Shown here: in pieces, positions 1-9,001 of the stretch
How positions within the stretch are numbered: position 1 is the first letter of the stretch
How the letters are laid out: each line of letters begins with the position of its first letter
Assembly: GCA_014337915.1 (NCBI GenBank)
Contig: QUBU01000018.1
Coordinates: forward strand, 1-61,209
Direction of reading: 5' to 3'
Length of the DNA stretch: 61,209 bases
From: Gammaproteobacteria bacterium
GTDB taxonomy: Bacteria > Pseudomonadota > Gammaproteobacteria > Steroidobacterales > GCA-2729495
Notes under the pieces: model-generated
The model's input: only the letters and a program-made list of their open reading frames with translations
What the model was told of the DNA's origin: nothing
Databases searched by the model: none
Program-made: the position numbers and the translations under genes

Positions 1-20
1 GAACCGTAACACCGGCACCG
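1..20. repeat. Partial copy of the hairpin repeat arm
   Basis: The first 20 bases are identical to 687-706, the outer half of the right arm of the 637-706 hairpin. The rest of this element would lie beyond the window edge. With the 637-706 element it brackets the small gene at 235-630. Confidence 0.7.
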
Positions 21-64
21 TTACCCCCCCTCCCCTTAAGTCAACCCCGGCCCGGCTACGCTGC

Positions 65-84
65 GACGAAGCCGGAGCTTCGTC
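65..84. other. Short hairpin in leader region
   Basis: GACGAAG and CTTCGTC form a 7-bp stem around a 6-base loop. No T-run follows on either strand, so it is not a convincing intrinsic terminator. Bases 21-234 otherwise hold no gene I can support. Confidence 0.35.
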
Positions 85-234
85 ACAAAACCCCTTCGCC
101 GTCCTTGTCTTTTCCGGCCTGCGTCAGCAATATTCATTCCCAGCAGACCCGGTCTGTGAGCCGCCCAGAAAGTGCCGGAAACGGCCAATTACTCAGGCTC
201 AGAACGCAGAAAAACCAGTCCCGTCGAGATTGCC

Positions 235-630
235 ATGTGCCAGGTTTCCGACCGATTTTTCTCCGCCGTCCGCACCCTGTCCGGCGACGGCCCGATCAAA
301 CAGCGCCTCGCCAGCGCCTACAAGGAACACCTCGAGGACCTGCGCGACGAGCAGATCCCTGACAGCATCCGCCAGAAGTTCGAATCCCTGCGCGAGGCCC
401 TCCACGCCGTGGGGCCCGCCAATGGCGAAAGCGCCGTGCACGCCTCGGTGCGCAAGATGTCCCCGGTGGATGCCCAGCGCTACACCACCAGCATCCTGCT
501 GATGCTGGCGGAACTGGTGCGGGTGAAGGGCAACGGCGAGCGCCTCGCCTTCGTCAAGCCCGGGCGCCCGGCCGTGGCCGAGGAATCGGCCATCCCCGGC
601 GTCATCCAGCTCCACAACCAGGCACGCTGA
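235..630 (+). CDS. Small conserved hypothetical protein
   Basis: A 131-residue, mostly helical soluble protein with no signal peptide, membrane segment or recognised catalytic motif. I do not recognise the family. The ATG at 235 is preferred because the longer in-frame start at 172 is a GTG without a Shine-Dalgarno. An opposite-strand ORF covers nearly the same bases (199-636), but the plus frame has the more natural composition (charged helices, DAQRYTTSILLMLAELVRVK), while the minus frame is Gly/Ala/His-rich as shadows are here. The gene lies between two copies of a repeat arm and ends 6 bases before the 637-706 hairpin. Function unknown. Confidence 0.6.
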   Translation: MCQVSDRFFSAVRTLSGDGPIKQRLASAYKEHLEDLRDEQIPDSIRQKFESLREALHAVGPANGESAVHASVRKMSPVDAQRYTTSILLMLAELVRVKGNGERLAFVKPGRPAVAEESAIPGVIQLHNQAR

Positions 631-636
631 ATACAA

Positions 637-706
637 CGGTGCCGGTGTTACGGTTCGGTTACTCGGGGCTACCGCCCCGAGTAACCGAACCGTAACACCG
701 GCACCG
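637..706. repeat. Long perfect hairpin between convergent genes (copy A)
   Basis: A 33-base left arm (637-669) and a 33-base right arm (674-706) are perfect reverse complements around the 4-base loop TACC. The outer part reads CGGTGCCGGTGTT. The element fills the gap between the stop at 630 (plus) and the stop at 715 (minus), 6 and 8 bases away. No clear U-tract follows on either strand. The same outer sequence and architecture recur at 48865-48935. It is probably a REP-like repeat acting as a two-way transcript end; that role is inferred. Confidence 0.8.
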
Positions 707-714
707 AGCTTTCT

Positions 715-2187
715 TCAGTACGGCCGGCTGAGGTACTTGCCGGAGGCCTTGCCGACGATCTTGCCGCCGTCGTAGACCCGCTGGCCGCGCAGGAAGGTGG
801 TCTTGACCGCCGCGGTGAGTTCCATGCCCTCGAAGGGCGTGTAGCCCTGCTCGGACTCGGAATCCGCGGAGCGCACCGTCCAGGTCTCGTTCGGGTCGAG
901 GATGGCGAGGTCCGCATCCAGCCCCGGGGCGATGTCGCCCTTGCTGGCGAGGCCAAAGCGCCGCGCGGCGTTGTAGCTGGTGAGCTTCGCCATCTGGTTA
1001 TAGCTGAGCCCCCGGCGACGCCCCTCGGTGACCAGCGCCGGCAGCAGGTACTCGGTGCCACCGAAGCCGGACTTGGCGAGCCAGATGTCCTTGGGCTTGC
1101 GCGGATCGGTCTTCATCTCGTGCCTGCAGCAGGCGTGGTCGCTGCAGACCCAGTCGATGTCGCCCTCGATCAGGCTCTCCCAGAGGAACTCCACGTCCGG
1201 CCGCGGCCGGATCGGCGGATTCACCTTGGCCAGTGACCCGCAGGGCGCGTCGGTGTCCAGCATCAGGTGGCCGATGGTGACCTCGCGGCGGAAGTTGATG
1301 TGCGGGAACACCGCGCCCATCTGCAGCGCCGCCACCACCGCCTTGCGCGAGGTGAGGTGCAGCAGGTTGATGTTCGGCAGGTCGGTCTCGTTGGCCAGGT
1401 AGGAGGCGATGAAGATCGCCAGCCCCTCGGAATGCGGCGGCCGCCCGGCGCTGTAGGCATGCAGCCCCTTGAGCGTACCCTCCTCCTCCACCATCTTCGT
1501 GTAGGCAGACATGATCTCGGCGGTCTCGCAGTGCAGGCTGAGCGAGATGTCGTCGGCCTTCTCCGGGTACTTCTCCATCGCCTTGCGGATGCCGCGCATC
1601 ACGAACTCGAAGTGCGCGATGTCGTACTTCTCGTCCTTGCCGATCATCAGGAACTCAGACTGGTTCTGCGAGCGCCCGTGCAGCCCGTGGCTGCCGTAGA
1701 ACATGAAGATCTTGAAGGAGGTGACGCCGAAGTCGTTCACCAGCATCGGGATCTCGCGGATGTGCTGCTTGCTCATCGGCGCCAGGTGGTAGGCATAGTC
1801 CACATGGAACTTGCCTTCCGAGATGTCGAGCACCTCGGGGAAGAAGCGCTTGTAGGGGCCGCCCTTGTTCAGGTAGTAGCCGCCGGTGCGCATGTAGTTG
1901 AGGCTCGAGGTCACGCCGCCCTGGGCTGCCGCGCGGCTCTCGGTCACCGCATCCTCGCCCAGCGGCGAATAGATACCGGTGTGCATGTGCGGATCCACCA
2001 GGCCGGGGAAGGCCAGGCGGTTCTTCGCATCGAACACCTCGCGGGCGCGCGAAGCGGCTATGCCCGGCGCAATCTTCGCGAACTTGCCCTTGCTGATGGC
2101 GATATCCGCATCTTCCACCATGGCCGCATTCGGCCGGACGACGCGCACGTTCCTGATCAGCAGATCGAATTCTTTCTTCTCGGCCAT
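715..2187 (-). CDS. Dihydropyrimidinase/dihydroorotase-like amidohydrolase
   Basis: A 490-residue cytoplasmic cyclic-amide hydrolase of the amidohydrolase superfamily. The metal-site pattern is visible: HMH at 67-69, a candidate carbamylated Lys159 in TSFKIF, His219 in LHCE, His277 in LLHLTS and Asp350 in CSDHAC. This matches the dihydropyrimidinase/hydantoinase branch, but the substrate cannot be read from sequence; dihydroorotase or allantoinase activity is possible. An upstream in-frame ATG at 2226 exists, but the start at 2187 has GAAGGAAG just upstream and begins where family homology begins. It lies 114 bases downstream of the serine protease gene on the same strand and meets the small gene at 235 head-on across a hairpin. 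Confidence 0.85.
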   Translation of the reverse strand: MAEKKEFDLLIRNVRVVRPNAAMVEDADIAISKGKFAKIAPGIAASRAREVFDAKNRLAFPGLVDPHMHTGIYSPLGEDAVTESRAAAQGGVTSSLNYMRTGGYYLNKGGPYKRFFPEVLDISEGKFHVDYAYHLAPMSKQHIREIPMLVNDFGVTSFKIFMFYGSHGLHGRSQNQSEFLMIGKDEKYDIAHFEFVMRGIRKAMEKYPEKADDISLSLHCETAEIMSAYTKMVEEEGTLKGLHAYSAGRPPHSEGLAIFIASYLANETDLPNINLLHLTSRKAVVAALQMGAVFPHINFRREVTIGHLMLDTDAPCGSLAKVNPPIRPRPDVEFLWESLIEGDIDWVCSDHACCRHEMKTDPRKPKDIWLAKSGFGGTEYLLPALVTEGRRRGLSYNQMAKLTSYNAARRFGLASKGDIAPGLDADLAILDPNETWTVRSADSESEQGYTPFEGMELTAAVKTTFLRGQRVYDGGKIVGKASGKYLSRPY

Positions 2188-2301
2188 GGGGCTTCCTTCG
2201 GCGGGGGATTTTCCAGCAGGGCGCAAAGGATACCGGGAATGGGCGCGCCGGCCAATGCATCTGGCGCCGGGGCACGGCGGCTCGCGCCGTCCGCCGGCCC
2301 C

Positions 2302-3042
2302 TCAGGGCGCCAGCGAGCGCACATGCCCCTCGATGAAGCCGCGCGCCGCGGCGACATCGCTGTACAGGCTGATGCCGCCACCGGCGGCGCAGAGGTCGCC
2401 GGCCACGCGGCTGGCGATGCCTGCCAGCACCAGCTGGCCGTCGGCACGGGGCAGCAGCAGCGGCCCGCCGCTGTCCCCACCGCAGGGGCCGGAGGCCCGG
2501 TCGATGAAGATGAACCGCGACTCCTCGCGGCGCAGGCCCGCGAGTGCCACCTCGGACTCCACCAGCAATTCCGAGTGGCCGAGGCCGGTCGCCCGCCGGC
2601 CCCAGCCGGCGATGACGGCCAGCGCCCCCTCGCGCAACAGCTCGCGGCCCTCCACCACGCTCGCCACCGGCACCGGCATGGCGGCCACTGGCGCGGCCAG
2701 GCGCAGCAGGCCAATGTCCCAGGCGCCGGTCTTCGCGTCGTAGCGCGGATGCTGGATCGCCTCGGCCACCTGGACGACCCGCGCGCGCGTCCGGTCGCGG
2801 TCCCCCACCCGCACGGCCATGCTGGTCGAGGTGCAATGCGCGGCCGTGAGCACCCAGTCCGGGGCGATCAGCTGTGCGGTGCACACGCCACCGGACTCCT
2901 TGCCGACCAGTGCCACCGCCCAGGGAAAGCGCGCCGCGTAGCGCGCCTCGCTGACGATGGTGCCATTGACGATGGCCCAGGCCGGTGCCAGCGCGAGCAG
3001 GCCGATGCCGGCCCAGGTTGCAAGGCAGCGACGCTTCCACAT
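2302..3042 (-). CDS. Secreted trypsin-fold (S1) serine protease
   Basis: A 246-residue protease with an N-terminal signal peptide (MWKRR, a hydrophobic stretch, cleavage near AWA-IV), so it acts in the periplasm or outside. The catalytic triad is visible: His69 in LTAAHC, Asp109 in AWDIGLL and Ser191 in GGDSGGP. The mature part begins IVNGTIV rather than the usual IVGG. The residue six before the catalytic Ser, where trypsin has Asp189, is Gly185, so cleavage after Arg/Lys is not expected; a small or hydrophobic P1 preference is likelier (inference). The start at 3042 is chosen for the signal peptide. It is divergent from the GDP-fucose synthase gene with 51 bases between them. The natural substrate is unknown. 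Confidence 0.85.
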   Translation of the reverse strand: MWKRRCLATWAGIGLLALAPAWAIVNGTIVSEARYAARFPWAVALVGKESGGVCTAQLIAPDWVLTAAHCTSTSMAVRVGDRDRTRARVVQVAEAIQHPRYDAKTGAWDIGLLRLAAPVAAMPVPVASVVEGRELLREGALAVIAGWGRRATGLGHSELLVESEVALAGLRREESRFIFIDRASGPCGGDSGGPLLLPRADGQLVLAGIASRVAGDLCAAGGGISLYSDVAAARGFIEGHVRSLAP

Positions 3043-3093
3043 AGCCGGTAATATTAGCCAATGCCCGCAGCCAGCACGGAAGGAACAGGATCG

Positions 3094-4092
3094 ATGGCAA
3101 ACCACGCAGGACCAGACGGGCATGCCGACGCACCGGTGTTCGTCGCCGGCCACCAGGGCCTGGTCGGCCGGGCGCTGGTGCGGCGCCTGCAGGCCATGGG
3201 CCAGGTCAACCTGCTGCTGCGTGGTCGCGGCGAACTCGACCTCACCGACCAGGCCGCCGTGCGCCGGTTCTTCACCGAGGAGCGGCCCGCCGTCGTCTAC
3301 CTCGCCGCTGCACTGGTCGGCGGCATCCAGGCCAACAACCGTTTCCCGGCGGAGTTCATCCACCAGAACCTCGCCATCGCCAACAACGTCATCGACGCCG
3401 CGCACCACAGCGGCTGCCAGCGCCTGCTGTTCCTCGGCAGCTCCTGTATCTACCCGCGGCTCGCCCCGCAGCCGATCACCGAGGAAGCCCTGCTCACCGG
3501 CCCGCTGGAACCCACCAACGAGCCCTACGCCATCGCCAAGATCGCCGGCATCCGCCTCTGCGACGCCTACAACCGCCAGTACGGCACCGACTACCGCAGC
3601 GTCATGCCCACCAACCTCTATGGGCCCTACGACAACTTCAACCTCGAGACCAGCCACGTCCTGCCCGCGCTGCTGCGCAAGTTCCACGAGGCGAAGACCA
3701 GCGGCGCGGCGGAAGTGGAGGTCTGGGGCAGCGGCAAGCCGCGGCGCGAGTTCCTGCACGTCGACGACCTCGCCGACGCCTGCCTGTTCCTCATGGGCCT
3801 GCCGCGCGAGCGCTTCACCGCCGCCACCACGCCCACCGCCACGCATATCAACATCGGCACCGGCGAGGACATCGCCATCGGCGAACTCGCCGCGCTGGTC
3901 GGCGAAGTGGTCGGCTACCGCGGGGCCATCCGCTTCAACGCCACCTACCCCGACGGCACGCCGCGCAAGCTGCTCGATGTCGGGCGGCTGCGGGGACTGG
4001 GGTGGCAGCCGTCGGTGGGGCTGCGCGAGGGGGTGGCGGCGACGTATCGGTGGTACACCAACGAGCAGCTGAACCGACCCGGCAAGTCCTAG
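3094..4092 (+). CDS. fcl: GDP-L-fucose synthase (epimerase/reductase)
   Basis: A 332-residue short-chain dehydrogenase/reductase of the GDP-L-fucose synthase family, converting GDP-4-keto-6-deoxymannose to GDP-L-fucose with NADPH. A Rossmann motif GHQGLVG lies at 19-25, the family hallmark SSCIYP near 116-121, and catalytic Tyr145 and Lys149 in EPYAIAK. The start at 3094 is preferred to the ATG at 3061 because GGAAGGAACAGG sits just upstream. The partner GDP-mannose 4,6-dehydratase is not in this window. It supplies an activated deoxy sugar to the glycosyltransferases here. Its stop overlaps the stop of the convergent amidotransferase gene in the palindrome CTAG. Confidence 0.9.
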   Translation: MANHAGPDGHADAPVFVAGHQGLVGRALVRRLQAMGQVNLLLRGRGELDLTDQAAVRRFFTEERPAVVYLAAALVGGIQANNRFPAEFIHQNLAIANNVIDAAHHSGCQRLLFLGSSCIYPRLAPQPITEEALLTGPLEPTNEPYAIAKIAGIRLCDAYNRQYGTDYRSVMPTNLYGPYDNFNLETSHVLPALLRKFHEAKTSGAAEVEVWGSGKPRREFLHVDDLADACLFLMGLPRERFTAATTPTATHINIGTGEDIAIGELAALVGEVVGYRGAIRFNATYPDGTPRKLLDVGRLRGLGWQPSVGLREGVAATYRWYTNEQLNRPGKS

Positions 4093-5942
4093 GCGAACGC
4101 CGCACCCAGCACCATCAGCATCCACAACAGGTTGCCGTAGTCACGCCGGCCGCTGCGCTGCTCAGCCAGGATCTCTTCGGCAACGGGCGTCGCCAGGCCA
4201 AGCCGGGATGCGGCATCACGAACCCGGGCCCCGGCAAGATCGTCACTGCGGAACCAGTTGCGCAGCGGCACCACGAAGCCGCGCTTGCCGGCGGCCAGGA
4301 TCGCTGGAGGCAATTCAGGACCCACCGTACGGCGCAGCACCGCCTTGCGCGTGAGGCCATCGAGCTTCACGTCCTTGTGCACGCCGGCCATGAGTTCCAC
4401 CAGCCGGTAATCCAGCAGTGGCACCCGTGCTTCCAGGGACCATGCCATGGTCATGCGGTCCACCTTGGTGAGCATGTCGTCGGGCAGCGAAACCTTGTGG
4501 TTGAAGTACATCAGCCGGTAGAACGGGTCACGGTGCCGGCAGTCTTTCATCAGCTCCGCCAGCACCTCTTCCACCGGCACCACCGCATGACCGGCCAGCA
4601 ACGCCCGGCGCCGGTCGCGCTCCAGCCAGGCGGCCTTGGTCAGGAGCCGCTCCTCGAACGGCGCGGCCGTGGTGGCCAGCAACCGTCGATAGCGGTTGGC
4701 GCCGTAACGCGGCCTGCCGCGCAGCAAACCCGCAGCGGCACCCAGGCCCGCTTCGGCCAGGTGGCGCAACACCGCGGGCACGCGCTGGTAGCTGCTCGCC
4801 AGCTTTTCCACCTGGTAGGCGGAGTACCCCGACAGCAGCTCGTCACCGCCGTCGCCGGTGAGGACCATCTTCACGTGGCTGGCTGCCAGCCGGGCGACGT
4901 GGCCGGTCGGCAGCGCCGAGGAATCGCCGAAGGGCTCGTCGTAGTGGAAGGCCACGCGCTCCAGGGCCACGTCGAGGTCATCGGGAACCACGGTGGCCTC
5001 ATGGTGGCGCGTGCCGGCCTTCGCGGACACCTGGCGCGCCAGGCCCCGCTCGTCGAACTCCGCATCGTCGAAGCCGATGGTGAAAGTCTCCACCGGCAGC
5101 TGCGTCTGCCGGGTCATCAGCGTCACCACCGAGGAGGAGTCGAGACCGCCGCTCAGGAACGCGCCGAAGGGCACATCGCTGCGCATGCTGATGCGCACCG
5201 CATCGCCGAGCAACGCGCTGAACTCCTCGTCCACGGCAGCTGCGTCCAGGCGCATCGCCTGCTCCTCGACCTGCGGCAGCTCCCAGTAGCGCCGGGTCTC
5301 CATGCGCGGCCCGTCCGCGAGCAGGTAGTGCCCCGGCGGCAGCTTGTGCACGCCAGTAAAGAATGAATGCGGCGCGGGCACGTAGCCCAGTGTCAGGTAC
5401 ACGTCGAGGAGCGATAGATCCGGCCGGCGCGGCACACCCGCGGCGAACAGGCTCTTCATCTCCGAGGCGAACAGCAGGTCCCCGCCCTGGCTGCAGTAGT
5501 GCAGCGGCTTGATCCCGAGCCGGTCGCGGGCCAGGAACAGGCGCCGGCGGCTGGCATCCCAGAGCGCGAAAGCCCACATGCCGTTGAAGCGCTGCAGGCA
5601 GTCCACGCCCCACTCGACATAAGCCCTGAGGATGACCTCGGTGTCGGAGTGCGTGCTGAAACGATGGCCGCGGCCTTCCAGCTCCGAGCGGATTTCGACG
5701 TAGTTGTATACTTCGCCGTTGTAGACGATGACGTTCCCGGACTGCGCATCCACCATCGGCTGGTGGCCTGCGGCCGGGTCGATGATCGCCAGGCGCCGAT
5801 GCCCGAGCCCGATGCCCGGAGCGATGTGCAGGCCTTCACCGTCCGGACCACGGTGCTGGATAATCGCAGTCATGCGCCCGAGCAGCGCCCGGTCGACGAC
5901 GGCCACCGGATCGCCACAGAGAATGCCTGCTATGCCACACAT
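4089..5942 (-). CDS. asnB: Asparagine synthetase-like glutamine amidotransferase (first copy)
   Basis: A 617-residue class II glutamine amidotransferase fused to an ATP-dependent synthetase domain. The start at 5942 is set by MCGIAG, which places the nucleophile Cys2 at the N-terminus after Met removal; longer starts would abolish it. [14 protein letters not shown] marks the glutaminase domain and SGGLDSSSV is the ATP-pyrophosphatase loop. Length and context fit the amidotransferases found in exosortase/EPS loci, where the acceptor may be a sugar acid rather than aspartate (inference). It diverges from the glycosyltransferase at 6003 with about 60 bases between. A second, related copy is at 19514-21445. 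Confidence 0.85.
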   Translation of the reverse strand: MCGIAGILCGDPVAVVDRALLGRMTAIIQHRGPDGEGLHIAPGIGLGHRRLAIIDPAAGHQPMVDAQSGNVIVYNGEVYNYVEIRSELEGRGHRFSTHSDTEVILRAYVEWGVDCLQRFNGMWAFALWDASRRRLFLARDRLGIKPLHYCSQGGDLLFASEMKSLFAAGVPRRPDLSLLDVYLTLGYVPAPHSFFTGVHKLPPGHYLLADGPRMETRRYWELPQVEEQAMRLDAAAVDEEFSALLGDAVRISMRSDVPFGAFLSGGLDSSSVVTLMTRQTQLPVETFTIGFDDAEFDERGLARQVSAKAGTRHHEATVVPDDLDVALERVAFHYDEPFGDSSALPTGHVARLAASHVKMVLTGDGGDELLSGYSAYQVEKLASSYQRVPAVLRHLAEAGLGAAAGLLRGRPRYGANRYRRLLATTAAPFEERLLTKAAWLERDRRRALLAGHAVVPVEEVLAELMKDCRHRDPFYRLMYFNHKVSLPDDMLTKVDRMTMAWSLEARVPLLDYRLVELMAGVHKDVKLDGLTRKAVLRRTVGPELPPAILAAGKRGFVVPLRNWFRSDDLAGARVRDAASRLGLATPVAEEILAEQRSGRRDYGNLLWMLMVLGAAFA

Positions 5943-6002
5943 GACGCCGCGTAGTGTACCGGAGAGCCGCGGCCGGCCGGCGCTGCAGGTCTCAAACACC
6001 TC

Positions 6003-7082
6003 ATGAAGGTACTCATTACCGTTCCGCGCCTGTCACTGCCCGGCGGCGTCGCAAACTACTACCGCACCCTGCGCAGCTACCTCGACGCTGACAAGGTCTA
6101 CCTGGAAATCGGCCGGGTTCCTGGCGAATGCGGGCGCTGGCGCAAACTCTGCCGCCTGCTCGGCGATTACTGGCGCTTCCATCGCCTGCTGTCTGTCGGT
6201 TCCTTCGACCTCGTCCACGTCAATCCGTCGATGGACCGCCATGCCATGCTGCGGGAAGCACTGCTGATCCTGATTGCCAAGGCCCATCAACGTCGGGTGC
6301 TGGTGTATTACCGGGGCTGGCACCCCGATGCCCTGGCCGCCGTACACCGGCGGTTCCCGCGCCTGTTCCGGCGTATCTATGGCCGCGTCGATGCCAGCAT
6401 CGTCCTCGCCAGGGAGTTTCGGGAGGTGCTGCATGGTCTGGATGTGTCCGAACCGATATTCCTGGAGACGACGGTTGTCGATGACCAGGTCTTCGCCACT
6501 GCCAGCGACCGGGCCGCTGCCAGGGACTCCTGCAACATCCTCTTCCTGAGCCGCCTCGATACCGGCAAGGGCGTTCCCGAGGCTTTGGCCGCTTTTGCGG
6601 AGTTGCAGCTACGCCGCCCGGATGCGCGTCTCACCATTGCCGGCGATGGTCCCGAGCGTGCCGCAGCCGAGCAGGAAGTTGCGCGCCGTCGCCTTGCCAA
6701 CGTGCGCTTCCTCGGCCACGTTTCCGGTCCTGACAAGGCGCGGGTGTTCCGCGAGGCCGACATCTACCTGTTCACCTCGCTTGCCGAGGGCATGCCGAAT
6801 TCGGTGCTGGAGGCCATGGCCTTTGGCCTGCCCGTGGTGACGCGTCCCGTCGGCGGCATTCGCGATTTCTTCGAAGATGGTCGCATGGGCTTCGCCATCG
6901 ACAGTCTGGATGCCCGCGTCTTCGCCGAGCGCCTCCAGCACCTGGCCGATGATCCACAACTGCGCATGCGTATCGGCGCCAACAACCGGGAGTTTGCCGC
7001 GAGCCGCTTCAGCGCCTCGCACGTCGCTGCCCGGCTGCTGTCGATCTACGAGCAGGTCGGAAACTCGTCCGCCCGATCATGA
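6003..7082 (+). CDS. Glycosyltransferase family 4
   Basis: A 359-residue GT-B enzyme predicted to transfer a sugar from a nucleotide donor onto a lipid-linked glycan at the cytoplasmic face. It starts MKVLITVPRLSLPGGVANY, the usual N-terminal strand with an acceptor-side Gly loop. The C-terminal half has LSRLDTGKGVPEAL and the EX7E-type donor motif EGMPNSVLEAM followed by GLPVVTRPVGG. Its TGA is immediately followed by the ATG of the heparinase-like gene, so the two are co-transcribed. Sugar specificity cannot be read from sequence. Confidence 0.88.
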   Translation: MKVLITVPRLSLPGGVANYYRTLRSYLDADKVYLEIGRVPGECGRWRKLCRLLGDYWRFHRLLSVGSFDLVHVNPSMDRHAMLREALLILIAKAHQRRVLVYYRGWHPDALAAVHRRFPRLFRRIYGRVDASIVLAREFREVLHGLDVSEPIFLETTVVDDQVFATASDRAAARDSCNILFLSRLDTGKGVPEALAAFAELQLRRPDARLTIAGDGPERAAAEQEVARRRLANVRFLGHVSGPDKARVFREADIYLFTSLAEGMPNSVLEAMAFGLPVVTRPVGGIRDFFEDGRMGFAIDSLDARVFAERLQHLADDPQLRMRIGANNREFAASRFSASHVAARLLSIYEQVGNSSARS

Positions 7083-8987
7083 ATGCATCGGTCGACGTGT
7101 AGCGCAGCCATGGGCAATGCTCCAAGCATGCGCTGGTTTTGGCGACGCCTGCAGGTGATGTCGCCGGCCGAGATCGCCCATCGCATCGGCCAGGCCCTGC
7201 GCAACCGGTTGCCGGGCGCGCAGCGCTGGCCCAGTGCCGATGGTGCCGAGGTGCACTCTGTCCGCGACAGCCGCTTCCTCACTGCTGCCGAACCACAGCT
7301 GTTCCGCCTCCCGATGGAAATGGATGCTGCCGCATCCGCCAGGCTGCTGGCCGGGAAACTGCCCTGCTTCGGCCGCTGGGTGCTGGCCGGGACGGGCATG
7401 TTCTGGCACAGCGATCCGCACAGCGGTGCGGCCTGGCCGCGCAGCGGGCGCATCGACTACCGTCCGGGAAATCCCCACGGCGATGTGCGCGTAGTCTGGG
7501 AGATCAACCGTCTGCAGCATCTCGTCGGACTCGCCTGTGCTGGCGCTGATGATCCGGTGCAACGCGAACGTGCGCGGGAGCTGATCGAGGCGCAGCTGCT
7601 CGACTGGTGGCAGGCCAATCCGCCAGGCCAGGGTGTCAATTACCTCTCGGCCATGGAGGAGGCGCTGCGTCTGGTGAGTCTCCTGCACGCCTTCGACCTG
7701 GTCCGCGGCGGGCCTGGCGATCCGCTGCGCGCCGTATTGGCCGAGATCGTTGTTGGCCACGCCTGGCATATCGAGCGGCATCTCTCACTGTATTCGTCGG
7801 CGGGCAATCACACCGTCGCCGAGGCGGTCGGCCTGCTCTACGCGGGCCTGCTGTTCCCCGAGTGCGCAGCGGCCGCACGCTGGCAACGAACCGCAAGCCA
7901 GCTGCTGGCAACCGAGGCCGCGCGCCAGGTGCTGCCCGACGGTGGCGGCCTGGAACAGGCCACGGGATACCTGCTCTTCATTACCGACCTCATGGGGCTT
8001 GCACAGGCGCTGCTCAAGCACCTGGGCAAGCCGCCCGTTCCGCCGCTCGATGCCGCTGTGGCTCGGGCACGGGATTTCCTCAACGCGCTGGCTGCAGGAC
8101 CGGAGGACCTTCCCCGCATCGGCGACAGTGACGACGGCTGGGCGCTGTCGCCCTGGTTGCGCCTGTCCTGGCGCAACAGTCCTCCGGCAGCCCGACAGCA
8201 GACATTCAGGCAAGCCGGACTCACTGTGGCGAGTTTCAGCGGCCACGACCGGCTGCTCTTCCTGCACAACCCGCTCGGCATGCCACCCTCCTTCGGGCAT
8301 GGCCATGCCGATGCGCTCTCCGTGCTGTTCACGCTGGACGGAGTGGACCTGTTCGTCGACCCCGGCACCGGCCAGTACGGTGGAGACCCCGCGCAACGTC
8401 GCTACTTCCGTGGCAGCCGGGCGCATAACACCGCCACGGTGGACGACGCCGACCAGGCACGGCAGCTCAGCGCCTTCATGTGGGGAGGCCCTTACAGGTC
8501 CACGCTGGAGCTCGCCGAGTCCAGCCCCGATCAGCTGCTGCTGCTGGCCCGCCACGATGCCTGGCAAAGCGCCGGAATCAGCCACTGGCGTGCGGTGAGC
8601 TACCGACGGGGCCGGTATCTCGCGATCCAGGACTGGCTCATCGGGCAGGCCGCGGCTCCGGTACGCGTGCGCTGGCACCTCGGCTGTCCGCTGGTACAGG
8701 ATGCGGACGTCCTTTCGCTGGCAGTGTCGGAACACCGGGCGCTGCCCCTGGTGATGAGTGGTGGCGAGGTCCGCCTGCACCTGGGCACCCGGCAGCCACT
8801 CGCGGGCTGGCGCTCACCTCGCTACGGCGAAGTCGTTCCCTGCCATACGATCGAGGTGACGCTGCCTGGCAAACCCGACCGTCGCCTGCTGACCGTCGTC
8901 TGCCTGGATGCGGCTCGCGCGGATCCGGGCAGCGTGCAAGCCGACTTTTCGAAGGTCGAGGTACTTGTCAGTGGCAGTTCATCCTAG
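7083..8987 (+). CDS. Heparinase II/III-like polysaccharide lyase family protein (first copy)
   Basis: A 634-residue protein with an alpha/alpha-toroid N-terminal half and a heparinase II/III-type C-terminal beta domain. Recognisable blocks are NHTVAEAVGLL near 240, HGHADALS and the RYFRGSRAHNTATVDDADQ block. Such proteins in EPS loci are usually called lyases or heparinase-like and may trim or edit uronate-containing polymer. There is no obvious signal peptide, so a cytoplasmic role or non-classical export is open. The start may be 7083 (directly after the preceding stop) or 7128 (MRWFWRRL), which matches family N-termini better. The 26752-28452 gene is a divergent relative. Confidence 0.8.
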   Translation: MHRSTCSAAMGNAPSMRWFWRRLQVMSPAEIAHRIGQALRNRLPGAQRWPSADGAEVHSVRDSRFLTAAEPQLFRLPMEMDAAASARLLAGKLPCFGRWVLAGTGMFWHSDPHSGAAWPRSGRIDYRPGNPHGDVRVVWEINRLQHLVGLACAGADDPVQRERARELIEAQLLDWWQANPPGQGVNYLSAMEEALRLVSLLHAFDLVRGGPGDPLRAVLAEIVVGHAWHIERHLSLYSSAGNHTVAEAVGLLYAGLLFPECAAAARWQRTASQLLATEAARQVLPDGGGLEQATGYLLFITDLMGLAQALLKHLGKPPVPPLDAAVARARDFLNALAAGPEDLPRIGDSDDGWALSPWLRLSWRNSPPAARQQTFRQAGLTVASFSGHDRLLFLHNPLGMPPSFGHGHADALSVLFTLDGVDLFVDPGTGQYGGDPAQRRYFRGSRAHNTATVDDADQARQLSAFMWGGPYRSTLELAESSPDQLLLLARHDAWQSAGISHWRAVSYRRGRYLAIQDWLIGQAAAPVRVRWHLGCPLVQDADVLSLAVSEHRALPLVMSGGEVRLHLGTRQPLAGWRSPRYGEVVPCHTIEVTLPGKPDRRLLTVVCLDAARADPGSVQADFSKVEVLVSGSSS

Positions 8988-9001
8988 CGCCACCGACCAG
9001 C

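Noticed and set aside
199-636. A 145-codon minus-strand frame opposite the 235-630 gene
   Set aside because: Gly/Ala/His-rich composition typical of shadows here; the plus frame looks more natural, though neither has a known family.
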